A stretch of 64,000 nucleotides of DNA from Paracoccaceae bacterium (GTDB lineage: Bacteria > Pseudomonadota > Alphaproteobacteria > Rhodobacterales > Rhodobacteraceae), in NCBI GenBank assembly GCA_002402045.2, contig NVUX02000038.1, forward strand, positions 24,996 to 88,995. The letters run 5' to 3'. Under the pieces are notes generated by a model that saw nothing but the letters and a program-made list of their open reading frames with translations, was not told the origin of the DNA and made no database searches. The position numbers and the translations under genes were made by a program. Below are positions 9,866-18,701 of the stretch, in pieces; position 1 is the first letter of the stretch; each line of letters starts with the position of its first letter.

Positions 9866-10090
9866 ATGGCTGACCAAACTCTTAACGCAGAAGGCCTGAA
9901 CTGCCCGCTGCCCATCATCAAAGCCAAAAAGGCTCTCAAAGGTCTCGAAACCGGTCAAGTGCTCGAAGTGCGCACAACCGACCCCGGCTCAATTGCTGAC
10001 TTTGCTGCATTTTGCAGCCAAACCGGCAATGAGCTTCTGAGCTCAAACACCGAAGGTAACATCTACCTGTTCGAGATCAAAAAGAGCTAA
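9866..10090 (+). CDS. tusA: TusA sulfurtransferase
   Basis: A 74-residue TusA protein with the hallmark CPLP motif; C13 is the persulfide-carrying cysteine. TusA donates sulfane sulfur to partners such as DsrE2 and DsrEFH, and in Dsr-type oxidisers it feeds sulfur to DsrC. It follows dsrE2 directly and ends at a strong terminator. Confidence 0.95.
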   Translation: MADQTLNAEGLNCPLPIIKAKKALKGLETGQVLEVRTTDPGSIADFAAFCSQTGNELLSSNTEGNIYLFEIKKS

Positions 10091-10110
10091 TCCAGTTTGG
10101 ATTATCCGAG

Positions 10111-10139
10111 AAAGCCTCGCCTTTTGGCGGGGCTTTTTT
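10111..10139 (+). terminator. Rho-independent terminator after tusA
   Basis: AAAGCCTCGCC, TTTT, GGCGGGGCTTTTTT. A stable stem with one G-T pair and a six-T tail, 20 bases after the tusA stop. Confidence 0.9.
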
Positions 10140-10140
10140 G

Positions 10141-10417
10141 CTTGGGGCTGCGGTGTCTCGCCCCCCAATACGCTCTCCCGCCCGTCTGGCTCCGATTGGC
10201 AAGCAAATCGAACCCTCCCATTGGGCGTGGCCTCGCCTTCGGCTCGGTTGCGGCGCGTCAACCCTTTCACTTGCGGGAAAGATGTATTCGCGCCGCGCTG
10301 AAAATACTGTGCTTATGGCGCGTGCTGGAAGGGGGCTGAATTGCTGCTTTAGGGTATCACCAAAAACACTATGGTTGCAGCGAGGCGAGGTCCCGTGCGT
10401 AGCAGCGGATATGTGCC
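10141..10417. other. Gene-free GC-rich spacer between tusA terminator and dsrN
   Basis: No reading frame with convincing protein character and no clear hairpin terminator for the dsr operon is visible in this stretch. The overlapping short frames look like composition artefacts. It could be a dispersed repeat or a noncoding RNA, but the sequence alone does not show this. Confidence 0.4.
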
Positions 10418-11788
10418 CTATTGCCTGGCTTGCGGGTTTTTCTCAAAGCGCTTTCGTTGCACAAAGTCGACAAAATGAGTGACCCACGGCGTGGCTTTAG
10501 AATTCCGCAAATGGCAAAACCCAGCCTGTATATTATATGCTAACACCCCGTCATTCTTGCCGTCTATCCCGTGGCCGCGCAGCATTTCGTAAGCAAACTC
10601 TGTGCCTTCCGGCAGGTTATCCACCCGCGCATAATGGAACTCGTGCGCCAGCAGTTCTGTGTCTTTTCCCCACATACCGCCAAGAGCTTTCATCCGGGTA
10701 TACCCGCGCCCTTGCGGCCGCGCATTCATCACGGCGTCGCCTTTTACCACGCCCACCATCTGGTGCGTTTCGCCGTGCCAGCTCAAGCTTTCGCACAAAT
10801 ACATTAGGCCACCGCACTCCGCATAGGTCGGCAATCCGGCCTCTATTTTAGCTTTGATATCCATCCGCAGGTTGGTATTGGCCTCCAGCTTAGCCATTTG
10901 GGTTTCAGGAAAACCACCGCCAATAAATAGCCCATCCATCTCTGGCAGGCGCGCATCTGTCAGCGTGTTGAAAAACACCAGTTCAGCCCCCGCCGCCTCC
11001 AGCGCTTCGAGGTCATCATTATAATAAAAACCAAAAGCCGTATCACGCGCGATACCAATTTTGAGCTCGGTGCCAGTGAAGTTTGCCACCCTTTGGGCCG
11101 TTGGCAAGGCCGGCGCTGTCGCGGCAATTTCACGCAAAGCCGAAAGCTCCACCGCCCCGCCAACGATCTCGCCGATCCGCACTATCTTAGCTCTAAATGC
11201 ATCCGTTTCCCCAGGCGTTGTTAACCCCAAATGCCGCTCACCAATTTCAAGCTCCGCGTGCTTGCCAATCGCGCCAATTACCGGAATATCAGTATAAGCC
11301 TCCACAGCCGCCCGCAGCTTGCTTTCATGCCGTGGGCCGCCAACCTTATTCAGGATAACCCCCGCAATGTTCACCTCTGGGTCAAAGGTTTGATAGCCAA
11401 CCAACAAAGGCGCGATGCCGCGGGTGGTTCCCACCGTATCAATCACCAGCACGACTGGAGCTTTTAGCAGCTTTGCCAGCGCCGCATTACTGTCAGCCCC
11501 GTCCAAGCTCACCCCATCATAAAGCCCTTTATTGGCCTCGATCAGAGCTATATCACCCTGTGCGCGGCTGGTGTAAAGCGCCAGCAGTTCGGCCTCGGGC
11601 ATGGTGTTGAAATCAAGGTTATAGCATGGGCTGCCGCTGGCCGCGCTCAGCCACATCGGGTCAATATAGTCCGGCCCTTTTTTAAAAGTCCGCACGTCTT
11701 GGCTTTGGCTTAGCGCCGCGGCCAAGCCGGTAGACACCACGGTTTTTCCCGAGGATTTATGCGCAGCAGAGATGAAAATACGAGGCAC
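10418..11788 (-). CDS. dsrN: DsrN, siroheme amidase (CbiA-type a,c-diamide synthase)
   Basis: A 456-residue glutamine-dependent amidotransferase related to cobyrinate a,c-diamide synthase. The N-terminal P-loop domain shows SAAHKSSGKTVVS and KKGPDYIDP; the C-terminal class I glutaminase domain shows the nucleophile in YAECGGLMYL and a catalytic His region EFHYAR. Taken alone it could be CbiA of cobalamin synthesis. Its place as the last gene of the dsr operon, five bases after the TrpD2-like gene, marks it as DsrN, which amidates siroheme to the siroamide form used by DsrAB. The start is GTG. No other cobalamin genes are in the window. Confidence 0.88.
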   Translation of the reverse strand: MPRIFISAAHKSSGKTVVSTGLAAALSQSQDVRTFKKGPDYIDPMWLSAASGSPCYNLDFNTMPEAELLALYTSRAQGDIALIEANKGLYDGVSLDGADSNAALAKLLKAPVVLVIDTVGTTRGIAPLLVGYQTFDPEVNIAGVILNKVGGPRHESKLRAAVEAYTDIPVIGAIGKHAELEIGERHLGLTTPGETDAFRAKIVRIGEIVGGAVELSALREIAATAPALPTAQRVANFTGTELKIGIARDTAFGFYYNDDLEALEAAGAELVFFNTLTDARLPEMDGLFIGGGFPETQMAKLEANTNLRMDIKAKIEAGLPTYAECGGLMYLCESLSWHGETHQMVGVVKGDAVMNARPQGRGYTRMKALGGMWGKDTELLAHEFHYARVDNLPEGTEFAYEMLRGHGIDGKNDGVLAYNIQAGFCHLRNSKATPWVTHFVDFVQRKRFEKNPQARQ

Positions 11789-11793
11789 GCCGC

Positions 11794-12798
11794 TTAAGCC
11801 TTAAGTGGCAAATAGTTCCGGTCTCGCGCCGTCCACATCTCCTCCGCCAGCGTTTGTGCGGCTTCCATACTGTCAGCTTTACCAAGCGATTTCAGCGTAA
11901 TGGCGAGCGTGCCGGTAACGGATGCCACCGCATAATCGCTATCCATTTTGCCCTGCCACAGGGCCACAAGGCCAGAAACATCCATCTCTTCATCGGGCGG
12001 CGCGTGGCCTTCCGATAAAAGCTGCGGCCATGTTTCCAGCTGCATTTCGCTGCCGTCAATGGTGGTGCCCACCTGTGTTGGCTTATTGGGCCGCCGCTCC
12101 ACTTCGCCGCCTTCGCCGCGAAAAACGCTGCACACCGGCTCACCCAAAAGGGCCGCCGCGCCGGTATGGATATCCATAAAGCCACGATGAAAAATGCCGA
12201 TTACGCCAACGCGCGCGTTAAACGGATTGATCATCCGTGAAAAACTGTTCACTGGAGAGCGCAGGCCCAGCAACGGCTTCAAATTCATCAGCGCATCCAG
12301 CTTGGGAGAAAGTACTTTTAGGGTGGTATAGCCAAAATTTCGCGCCTCAATATGCTCCGCCGCCTCGGCCAGCGACTCCGCAATTGGAAAGCCTAAATAG
12401 CGCAGCACATCATCGGTATAAACCCGCCCCGGCGTGTGCTCAGAAGCCCCGTGCATCATCACCCGCGTGCCATTTTGCGCCAGCAAAAACGCCGATAGCA
12501 AAAACCACGGCAACTGCCGCCTTTTGCCCGCATAAGACGGCCAGTCGAGGTCCACTTCCGGCATCACCTTAGGCAGCTCCAGCACATCGCGCGTGCCTTG
12601 AGCAAAGCCGGCAATTTCGCTCGGGGCTTCTTCTTTAAGCCGTAACAGCATCAGAAACGCGCCAATTTGCTCTGGTTCGGCCTCTCCGCGCAAGATCATA
12701 GCCATGCTTTCGCGCGCCTCCTCAAAAGTCAGCGCGCGTTGTTTGGTTTTACCACGGCCCAAAATGGCCACGAATTTGGAAAACGGGTGCAGCTTCAT
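11794..12798 (-). CDS. TrpD2/YbiB-like glycosyl transferase-family protein
   Basis: A 334-residue protein with the fold of anthranilate phosphoribosyltransferase: an N-terminal helical domain with ALTFEEARESMAMILRGE and QIGAFLMLLRLK, then the alpha/beta domain with MMHGASEHTPGR. The relative YbiB (TrpD2) of E. coli binds nucleic acid rather than making tryptophan, and the substrate residues of true TrpD are not evident here. A GGAGG site precedes the ATG. It lies 15 bases after dsrP and 5 bases before dsrN, so it is part of the dsr operon. Its role in sulfur oxidation is unknown. Confidence 0.8.
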   Translation of the reverse strand: MKLHPFSKFVAILGRGKTKQRALTFEEARESMAMILRGEAEPEQIGAFLMLLRLKEEAPSEIAGFAQGTRDVLELPKVMPEVDLDWPSYAGKRRQLPWFLLSAFLLAQNGTRVMMHGASEHTPGRVYTDDVLRYLGFPIAESLAEAAEHIEARNFGYTTLKVLSPKLDALMNLKPLLGLRSPVNSFSRMINPFNARVGVIGIFHRGFMDIHTGAAALLGEPVCSVFRGEGGEVERRPNKPTQVGTTIDGSEMQLETWPQLLSEGHAPPDEEMDVSGLVALWQGKMDSDYAVASVTGTLAITLKSLGKADSMEAAQTLAEEMWTARDRNYLPLKA

Positions 12799-12813
12799 AA
12801 AGCCTCCGGAAAA

Positions 12814-14025
12814 TTAGTCGGCCAACAGGGTCGGGTCTACATTATCATCCGAAAGGTTGTCCGGCACAATCCGTAAAAACTTCATGCCAAGCCCCGCGAT
12901 CATCAGTGCCAACGCAATACCACCAAAGCCGAGTACAAACTCGATCCATTCTGGCGTGTATTCATTAATCACCCCATCGCTAAAGCTGCTGCTCACCTCA
13001 AAACCGGGGAATATTTCCAGCGGAAAGGCCTGCCCGCCCACAATAATCACATAAAGCTGGGCAAAGCCGCCAAGCACCACCAGCAACGCCGCCAAAAGCA
13101 CATAGCCTTTTTTAACGTCGATCTTGGGGTGAAATAACAGGATCATCGGAATAATGCCCCCGATGAGCACTTGGCCAACCCAAAAAAGCCATGTGTAAAT
13201 GCCGCCATTCAGCAGAATCCAGCTTTCATAAGCACCCTTTTTGGCGAGGTAAATATTGCTGAGATGATGCACGATTACAAAGTAAAGCACGGCCGCCACA
13301 AATACGCCCAGCAAACGGGCTTGGCGGGTGCGCAGCTCGGGCGAATAAACCCGCTGCGTGATTGACGTCGTCAAAATCATCACCAGCATAAACATCGCCA
13401 TACCAAAGGAGAACGACATCGCAATAAACATCGGGGCCATAATTGCGCTATCATAGGCCGTGCGCGCCACCAGCCAGCCAAAAATAGAGCCGGTGCCAGT
13501 GGTGAGCGCCAAGCGCCACACAAAGGCCAAAAGGCTGGCGGCTTTAAGCGCGCGCGGGTCTACGCCGCGGGCCATAAGGGTGTATAAATACACTGCCACC
13601 ACCCCCATAAAGCCGGTATAAAGCAAGATATTCCACGCAAAAATCGAGCTGAAATTGTAGGTATACATCGCCATAATCAGCCGGTCAGGCCGCCCAAGAT
13701 CAAGCACCAGCACCGCCAGCCCGCCCATTAGCAGCGACACAGCCAACAGGTTGGCCAAGCGCGCCACAGGTTTATAGGCCATTTTGCCAAACACCGAGCC
13801 GATAGACGACACATTAAGCGCCCCCGAAGCCGCTACAATCAGGAAGATCGCAAACACATGCGGCACGCCCCAAACGATCTGGTTATTCATGCCGGTAACA
13901 ATGTGGCCGCTATGCTCAATATAAAGCACCACCGCCCCCGCCGCCGCTACAAAAGCCGCGCATAGCGCCATAACACCCCACACTTTCGGGGTTGATCTTA
14001 GCTCGCGATATACAATCCGTTCCAT
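12814..14025 (-). CDS. dsrP: DsrP, NrfD-type quinone-interacting membrane subunit
   Basis: A 403-residue integral membrane protein with about ten helices, of the NrfD/PsrC/HybB type. In the DsrMKJOP complex it is the periplasm-side quinone module and takes electrons from or to DsrO. Seen features include the first helix VMALCAAFVAAAGAVVLYIE, GRPDRL between helices, and the soluble loop near residue 340-360. The AGGGGGACATT ribosome site is strong, and it follows dsrO after 9 bases. Order and length match Allochromatium-type dsr operons. Confidence 0.93.
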   Translation of the reverse strand: MERIVYRELRSTPKVWGVMALCAAFVAAAGAVVLYIEHSGHIVTGMNNQIVWGVPHVFAIFLIVAASGALNVSSIGSVFGKMAYKPVARLANLLAVSLLMGGLAVLVLDLGRPDRLIMAMYTYNFSSIFAWNILLYTGFMGVVAVYLYTLMARGVDPRALKAASLLAFVWRLALTTGTGSIFGWLVARTAYDSAIMAPMFIAMSFSFGMAMFMLVMILTTSITQRVYSPELRTRQARLLGVFVAAVLYFVIVHHLSNIYLAKKGAYESWILLNGGIYTWLFWVGQVLIGGIIPMILLFHPKIDVKKGYVLLAALLVVLGGFAQLYVIIVGGQAFPLEIFPGFEVSSSFSDGVINEYTPEWIEFVLGFGGIALALMIAGLGMKFLRIVPDNLSDDNVDPTLLAD

Positions 14026-14034
14026 AATGTCCCC

Positions 14035-14784
14035 CTAGATATTCTGGTAGCGCACGCCGAGACCAAGGCCGAGATCGGCGCGAAGCTCTACGCTGGCATA
14101 TGTCGAAACGGCAATGGCGATGTCACTTTCAGGATCGTTCAAATCCCCAAACATCATCGCATTATTGCCGGTGGCTTGGCAGGCCTCCACACAGGCGGTG
14201 GTGCCATCGCCACGGTCAATTTTATGCACACACATGTTGCAGCCCTCAACCGTGCCATTGCCGCGCGGCGAATGTGTGCGCTGATCGGTGACCGGCTCAT
14301 GCACAAATGAGCGCGCCTTAAACGGGCAGGCCATCATGCAATATCGGCAACCAATACAGGTGTGCTTATTCACCAAAACAATACCGTCTTCGCGCTTAAA
14401 CGAGGCCCCCGTAGGGCACACATCCACGCAAGGCGGCTCATCACAATGCTGGCACATTACCGGCAGCGAATTCTCCCGGCCGCTGGATTTCTCGCGCAAA
14501 GTTACCTTGCGGATCCACTGCGGGTCGGTATTCAGCCCGTTATTCTCCCAGCCATGCTCTTTTGAGCAAGCCGAAACGCAGGCCGAGCAATCTTCGGGGC
14601 ATTTGCCCGCGTCTATCAGCAAACCCCAGCGTGCGCCGGGTTTTAGCCCATCGGCGCGGGCTTTACCGCCAAACGACATCAGCGTTACGCCCGATGCCAG
14701 CGTAACCGTAGCCATGGCCCCGCCCTTTTTCAGCAAATCACGGCGCGAAATGTCTGCGCCTTTTTCTTTTGTCGGGATTATCAC
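14035..14784 (-). CDS. dsrO: DsrO, periplasmic Tat-exported 4Fe-4S ferredoxin subunit
   Basis: A 249-residue ferredoxin-like subunit of DsrMKJOP. The start is taken as GTG at 14784, with AGAGAGGA upstream, overlapping the dsrJ stop as GTGA; the longer open frame to 14856 is artefact. The N-terminus has a twin-arginine signal (SRRDLLKKGG plus hydrophobic stretch). Four cysteine clusters follow: CPEDCSACVSAC, CQHCDEPPCVDVC, CIGCRYCMMAC and CNMCVHK..CVEAC, enough for several [4Fe-4S] centres. It is expected to relay electrons between DsrJ and DsrP at the periplasmic side. Confidence 0.94.
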   Translation of the reverse strand: MIIPTKEKGADISRRDLLKKGGAMATVTLASGVTLMSFGGKARADGLKPGARWGLLIDAGKCPEDCSACVSACSKEHGWENNGLNTDPQWIRKVTLREKSSGRENSLPVMCQHCDEPPCVDVCPTGASFKREDGIVLVNKHTCIGCRYCMMACPFKARSFVHEPVTDQRTHSPRGNGTVEGCNMCVHKIDRGDGTTACVEACQATGNNAMMFGDLNDPESDIAIAVSTYASVELRADLGLGLGVRYQNI

Positions 14785-15218
14785 TGAGAAATCCTCTCTA
14801 AATAGGCGCGCAAGCTTTCCGGCGTACCGCCAAGGCTTGGCAATACCGCCGCCCAATCACCCTCTTCGGGCCGTGAATTATGGCACTGGAAACAATCAAT
14901 CTTCACGGCCACATATTCATGGCAGGCCACGCAGGCATGCTCGGGTGAGGCCGCCGTTAGGGGCGCCGCATCTGGCCCGTCAACCGCATGGCAGGCCACG
15001 CAGGTTTTGAGTGAGCCATCAATTTCACGAATACCATTTTGCACCGTTAAATCACGGTCATGGCTTAAAATTGACGGGTGGTTTATCCGCCAAAACTCAT
15101 TCCCCTCGGGGTGAGGCTCGCCCAGTGCAGCGGGGATGTTTGGCAACAACCCCTCCGCAAAAACCGGCGAGACCAGAAGTGCTGCCATCATCAGCACAGA
15201 TACGAGCAGCGTCTTCAT
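14781..15218 (-). CDS. dsrJ: DsrJ, periplasmic trihaem cytochrome c
   Basis: A 145-residue cytochrome with a signal peptide (MKTLLVSVLMMAALL..VFAEG) and three CxxCH sites at C73, C96 and C109. The start at 15218 has a perfect GGAGGG site and lies 1 base after the dsrL stop. The region WRINHPSILSHDRD before the first haem is typical of DsrJ. Apart from the six haem-binding cysteines the protein has none. In Allochromatium DsrJ a cysteine (Cys46) is an axial haem ligand; here the position that aligns by eye is H36, in GEPHPEG. So one haem may be ligated differently in this organism. Confidence 0.92.
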   Translation of the reverse strand: MKTLLVSVLMMAALLVSPVFAEGLLPNIPAALGEPHPEGNEFWRINHPSILSHDRDLTVQNGIREIDGSLKTCVACHAVDGPDAAPLTAASPEHACVACHEYVAVKIDCFQCHNSRPEEGDWAAVLPSLGGTPESLRAYLERISQ

Positions 15219-15219
15219 A

Positions 15220-17160
15220 TTACCCTCCGAGGCCCATCTGGATGTAGCCCGTTGGGCACACATCAGCGCAAATATGGCAGCCGATACATTTACCATAATC
15301 GGTTTCCACATAGCGGCCCAAAGTGCGGTCGCTTTTCTTCACGCGAGAAACCGCATCCTGCGGGCAATAAATCACGCAGTTGTCGCACTCAAAACACATG
15401 CCACAAGACATGCAGCGCTCACCCTCTTTTTGCGCCTGCTCTTCGGAATACGCAATAATGCGCTCCTCGAAGTTGCCCAAAACATTGTCGCCCTCAATGC
15501 GCACTTCATCGCGCACTTCGCGTGCCACATAAGGGAAATGCCCCTTATAAAGCTCGGTGTGCTTCACAATCTGGCCATCAGACCGATCCTCATAATTGTG
15601 CACCGCATAGGTGGCGCTATCCGTGCCACGCTGCTCGCTCTCTTGGCCAAATTCGGTCGGCGCATGGCCGCGCGCGTTCAGCTCTTCGAGCAGGTTAAAG
15701 CTGGCAATATCAATTTTCGGACGCTTGGAAATAATGCCGTCATCCAAGAAATCACTAATGGTTTCGGCCGCAACACGACCATGGCCAATGGCGGTGGTCA
15801 ACAGGTGCGGCTTCAAAATGTCGCCACCAGCAAAGTGCTTATCTTTGCCTTTGACTTTGTAGCCCGCCTCAATATCAATAAAGCCGCGCGCGTTGCCCAG
15901 CCCCTCAAGGCCTTCAAAATCACCGGCTTGGCCAATGGCCGCGATGATAATATCGGCCTCAATCACAAACTCGGTGCCTTCGATGATTTCAGGCGCATTG
16001 CCCTTCATCACACATTCACACATCCGCAGGCCGGTCGCACGGCCCTCGGCATTCAAAATCACCTCAAGCGGCATCACCGAGCCTTTAATGTCCACGCCTT
16101 CGCGCTTTGCGTCTTCGCGCTCATGCTCGGCAGCGGTCATCTGCTCGATCGGAAACAGCGACGTAAGCGTGGCTTTCATGCCCTCGCGGGTTAGCACACC
16201 CGCCGCGTCTTGCGCGGTAAAGTCGATCACAGAGCCATCGGCATGCTCGGTTTTGGCAACAGCAGTTACATGGCCCAAACGCCGCGCCACCGAGGCCACG
16301 TCAATCGAGGTATCGCCCCCGCCAACAACCACAACCTTTTGCGCGGTGCCAACCACCCAGCCCTTGTTAAAGGCGTCGAGAAACTCAACACCGTCGATGC
16401 AGTTTTCAGTGCCGTCCCAACCCGGAATCGGCAGCGGGCGGCCTTTTTGAGCGCCCAGCGCCCAGAAAATCGCGTCATATTCGTCTTCAAGCGAGGCCAC
16501 CGAAACATCAACACCTACCTTGGTATTCAGGCGCACATCTACGCCCAGCTCCGTGATGCGGCCAATTTCAATGTCCAGCATGTCACGCGGAGTCCGGTAG
16601 CCCGGAATGCCGTAGCGCATCATGCCGCCGAGCTTGCCATTGGCTTCAAAAACCGTAACCGCATGGCCGTCTTGGCGCATGAAATACGCGGCGGCAAGGC
16701 CCGCAGGGCCACCCCCAATAACGGCGATTTTATAGCCTGTATCCGCACCAGCTTCTACCAGCTTCAGGCCGTTTTCATTGGCCCAGTCGCCCACATATTG
16801 CTCAACCGCGTTAATGCCAACATAGTCGTCAACTTCATTACGGTTACAGCCACTTTCACAAGGGGCGGGGCAAACGCGGCCCATCGAGGCCGGAAACGGG
16901 TTGGCCTCGGTCATTTTATGGAAGGCATATTCCTGCCAAGCTTGGCCCTCTACCGGGGGCTTATCCATGCCGCGCGCAATAGCCAGCCAACCGCGAATAT
17001 CGTGGCCCGAGGGGCAGGAGCCAGAGCAAGGCGCGGTTTTATGCACATAAGTCGGGCATTTATATGACGTATCTTGCTGGAAAATCTTTTCTTCCAGATC
17101 CCAATCATTATGGTCTGCACCCTCTTCATAGCGCGTAAATGTGTGCTTAATGTCGTTCAT
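15220..17160 (-). CDS. dsrL: DsrL, iron-sulfur flavoprotein NAD(P)H oxidoreductase
   Basis: A 646-residue protein related to the small subunit of glutamate synthase, the electron partner of DsrAB in the oxidative direction. Domain order: N-terminal Fe-S part with CSGSCPSGHDI and CPAPCESGCNRNEVDDYVGI (to about 130); FAD-binding IAVIGGGPAGLAAAYF (about 150); NAD(P)H-binding VVVVGGGDTSIDVASVARR (about 280); a linker; and a C-terminal ferredoxin region with CMSCGMCFECDNC and CIGCHICADVC. The length matches oxidative-type DsrL, and dsrL next to dsrAB is a marker for sulfur oxidation rather than sulfate reduction. Its ATG overlaps the dsrK stop by 4 bases. Confidence 0.95.
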   Translation of the reverse strand: MNDIKHTFTRYEEGADHNDWDLEEKIFQQDTSYKCPTYVHKTAPCSGSCPSGHDIRGWLAIARGMDKPPVEGQAWQEYAFHKMTEANPFPASMGRVCPAPCESGCNRNEVDDYVGINAVEQYVGDWANENGLKLVEAGADTGYKIAVIGGGPAGLAAAYFMRQDGHAVTVFEANGKLGGMMRYGIPGYRTPRDMLDIEIGRITELGVDVRLNTKVGVDVSVASLEDEYDAIFWALGAQKGRPLPIPGWDGTENCIDGVEFLDAFNKGWVVGTAQKVVVVGGGDTSIDVASVARRLGHVTAVAKTEHADGSVIDFTAQDAAGVLTREGMKATLTSLFPIEQMTAAEHEREDAKREGVDIKGSVMPLEVILNAEGRATGLRMCECVMKGNAPEIIEGTEFVIEADIIIAAIGQAGDFEGLEGLGNARGFIDIEAGYKVKGKDKHFAGGDILKPHLLTTAIGHGRVAAETISDFLDDGIISKRPKIDIASFNLLEELNARGHAPTEFGQESEQRGTDSATYAVHNYEDRSDGQIVKHTELYKGHFPYVAREVRDEVRIEGDNVLGNFEERIIAYSEEQAQKEGERCMSCGMCFECDNCVIYCPQDAVSRVKKSDRTLGRYVETDYGKCIGCHICADVCPTGYIQMGLGG

Positions 17161-18698
17161 GGGGTTTCCTCCGCTGCGGCCTTATCAGCCTCATCTGTTT
17201 CTTGTCCGTCAAGAATGACGGCATTGGCTACCAACTGGTGCACCGACATGATCGAGTCGATTTCATAGCCGTATTTCGGCATCACCTTGGCAAATTGTGT
17301 TTTACAAATGGCGCAAATCGCAGCCATTTTGTTCACGCCGTGATCTTGGGTCACTTGTTGCAGCGCGGTCATGCGAGGCTTGGCACCTTTAATGCGCAAG
17401 TCCATCAAATCATCGGTTAGCAACCCGCCCCCACCGCCGCAGCAGAAGGTGTTTTCGCGGATCGTATCACGTTCCATTTCGTGGAAATTATTGCACACGG
17501 CCTTGATAACCGCGCGCGGCACATCAAACTGGCCACCTTCCTTGCGACCCATGGCCGAGCCCCGCGCCACGTTGCAACTATCATGATAGGTCATGATAAA
17601 TTCATCATTGCGCGACTTATCAATCTTCAGCTTGCCCGCTTCAATTTCATCAAGCGTAAACTCAAGAATGTGCTGCGGAATTGGGTAATTTTGATCCAGA
17701 AAATCAAACGGCCCCGCCAGCGTGTTCAGGAAGCTATAGCCCACCCGCCACGCATGGCCGCACTCGCCAAAAATAATCCGCTTCACACCCAAATCTTTGG
17801 CCGCCTGCCGGATGCGCCAGCTCACCTCACGCATATTTTCATATGAGCCGATAAACATGCCAAAATTGGCCGCTTCAGAGGCATAAGAGCTGATGGTCCA
17901 GCTTACGCCCGAGGCATGAAACACCTTGGCATAGCCCAGCAGGCCTTCAATATGCGGCTCGGCAAAAAAATCAGCCGACGGTGTGATGAGCAGCACATCG
18001 GCGCCCTTCACATCCAGCGGAAGTTTCACCACAACGCCGGTTTCGTCTTCCAGATCTTCCTCAAGATCTTCCAGCGTCGCCCGCAAGGCTTTTGGGTTCA
18101 TGCCAAGGTTATTGCCAGTTTTCTTCAGCTTGGCGATAATCTCGTTGCAATACTTTTGCCCCACGCCAACCGTATCCAGAATATCCCGCGCCGCCATAGA
18201 AATCTCTGCGGTATCAATGCCATAAGGGCAGGCAACGGCACAGCGGCGGCACTGCGAGCACTGGTGGTAATAGGTATACCACTCGTCGAGCACCTCTTTG
18301 GTTAGGTCACGCGCGCCAACAAGCCACGGAAAGTATTTGCCCGCAAATGTGTAGTAGCGGCGGTAAACCGAGCGCAGCAGGTCTTGGCGCGCCACCGGCA
18401 TGTTTTTGGGGTCACCCGTGCCAAGGAAATAATGGCATTTATCGGTGCAAGCGCCACATTTCACGCAGGCATCAAGGTACACCTGAAACGCGCGGTTTTT
18501 CTTTGCCAACTCACCGATTTTGGCAATGGCCACTTCCTGCCAGTTGTCTATCAGCTCGCCCGGAAACCCAAGCGCCTCGTTATGCTCAGGGTAGGCTTTA
18601 TAGGTGTTGGTGTCGAGGCTCGCCCCACACTCAATTTTCGGAATTTTAAGCGGGTCGCCCACATATTTGGGCGCATCGTTTTTGTCTAAAGGAGCCAT
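17157..18698 (-). CDS. dsrK: DsrK, HdrD-like Fe-S subunit of DsrMKJOP
   Basis: A 513-residue cytoplasmic subunit related to heterodisulfide reductase HdrD. Two ferredoxin-type clusters are seen (CVKCGACTDKCHY and CSQCRRCAVACPYG), then two CCG-type cysteine regions: one in the GECGHAWRVGY area and one at FCCGGGGG with AICAICKTQF. The latter are expected to hold the special [4Fe-4S] centre that acts on the DsrC trisulfide or disulfide. It lies 3 bases after dsrM and overlaps dsrL. Confidence 0.95.
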   Translation of the reverse strand: MAPLDKNDAPKYVGDPLKIPKIECGASLDTNTYKAYPEHNEALGFPGELIDNWQEVAIAKIGELAKKNRAFQVYLDACVKCGACTDKCHYFLGTGDPKNMPVARQDLLRSVYRRYYTFAGKYFPWLVGARDLTKEVLDEWYTYYHQCSQCRRCAVACPYGIDTAEISMAARDILDTVGVGQKYCNEIIAKLKKTGNNLGMNPKALRATLEDLEEDLEDETGVVVKLPLDVKGADVLLITPSADFFAEPHIEGLLGYAKVFHASGVSWTISSYASEAANFGMFIGSYENMREVSWRIRQAAKDLGVKRIIFGECGHAWRVGYSFLNTLAGPFDFLDQNYPIPQHILEFTLDEIEAGKLKIDKSRNDEFIMTYHDSCNVARGSAMGRKEGGQFDVPRAVIKAVCNNFHEMERDTIRENTFCCGGGGGLLTDDLMDLRIKGAKPRMTALQQVTQDHGVNKMAAICAICKTQFAKVMPKYGYEIDSIMSVHQLVANAVILDGQETDEADKAAAEETP

Positions 18699-18701
18699 GT
18701 C

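Noticed and set aside
10418..11788. Reading dsrN as cbiA/cobB of cobalamin synthesis
   Set aside because: The family is the same, but the gene ends the dsr operon and no other cobalamin gene is present, so DsrN is the better call.
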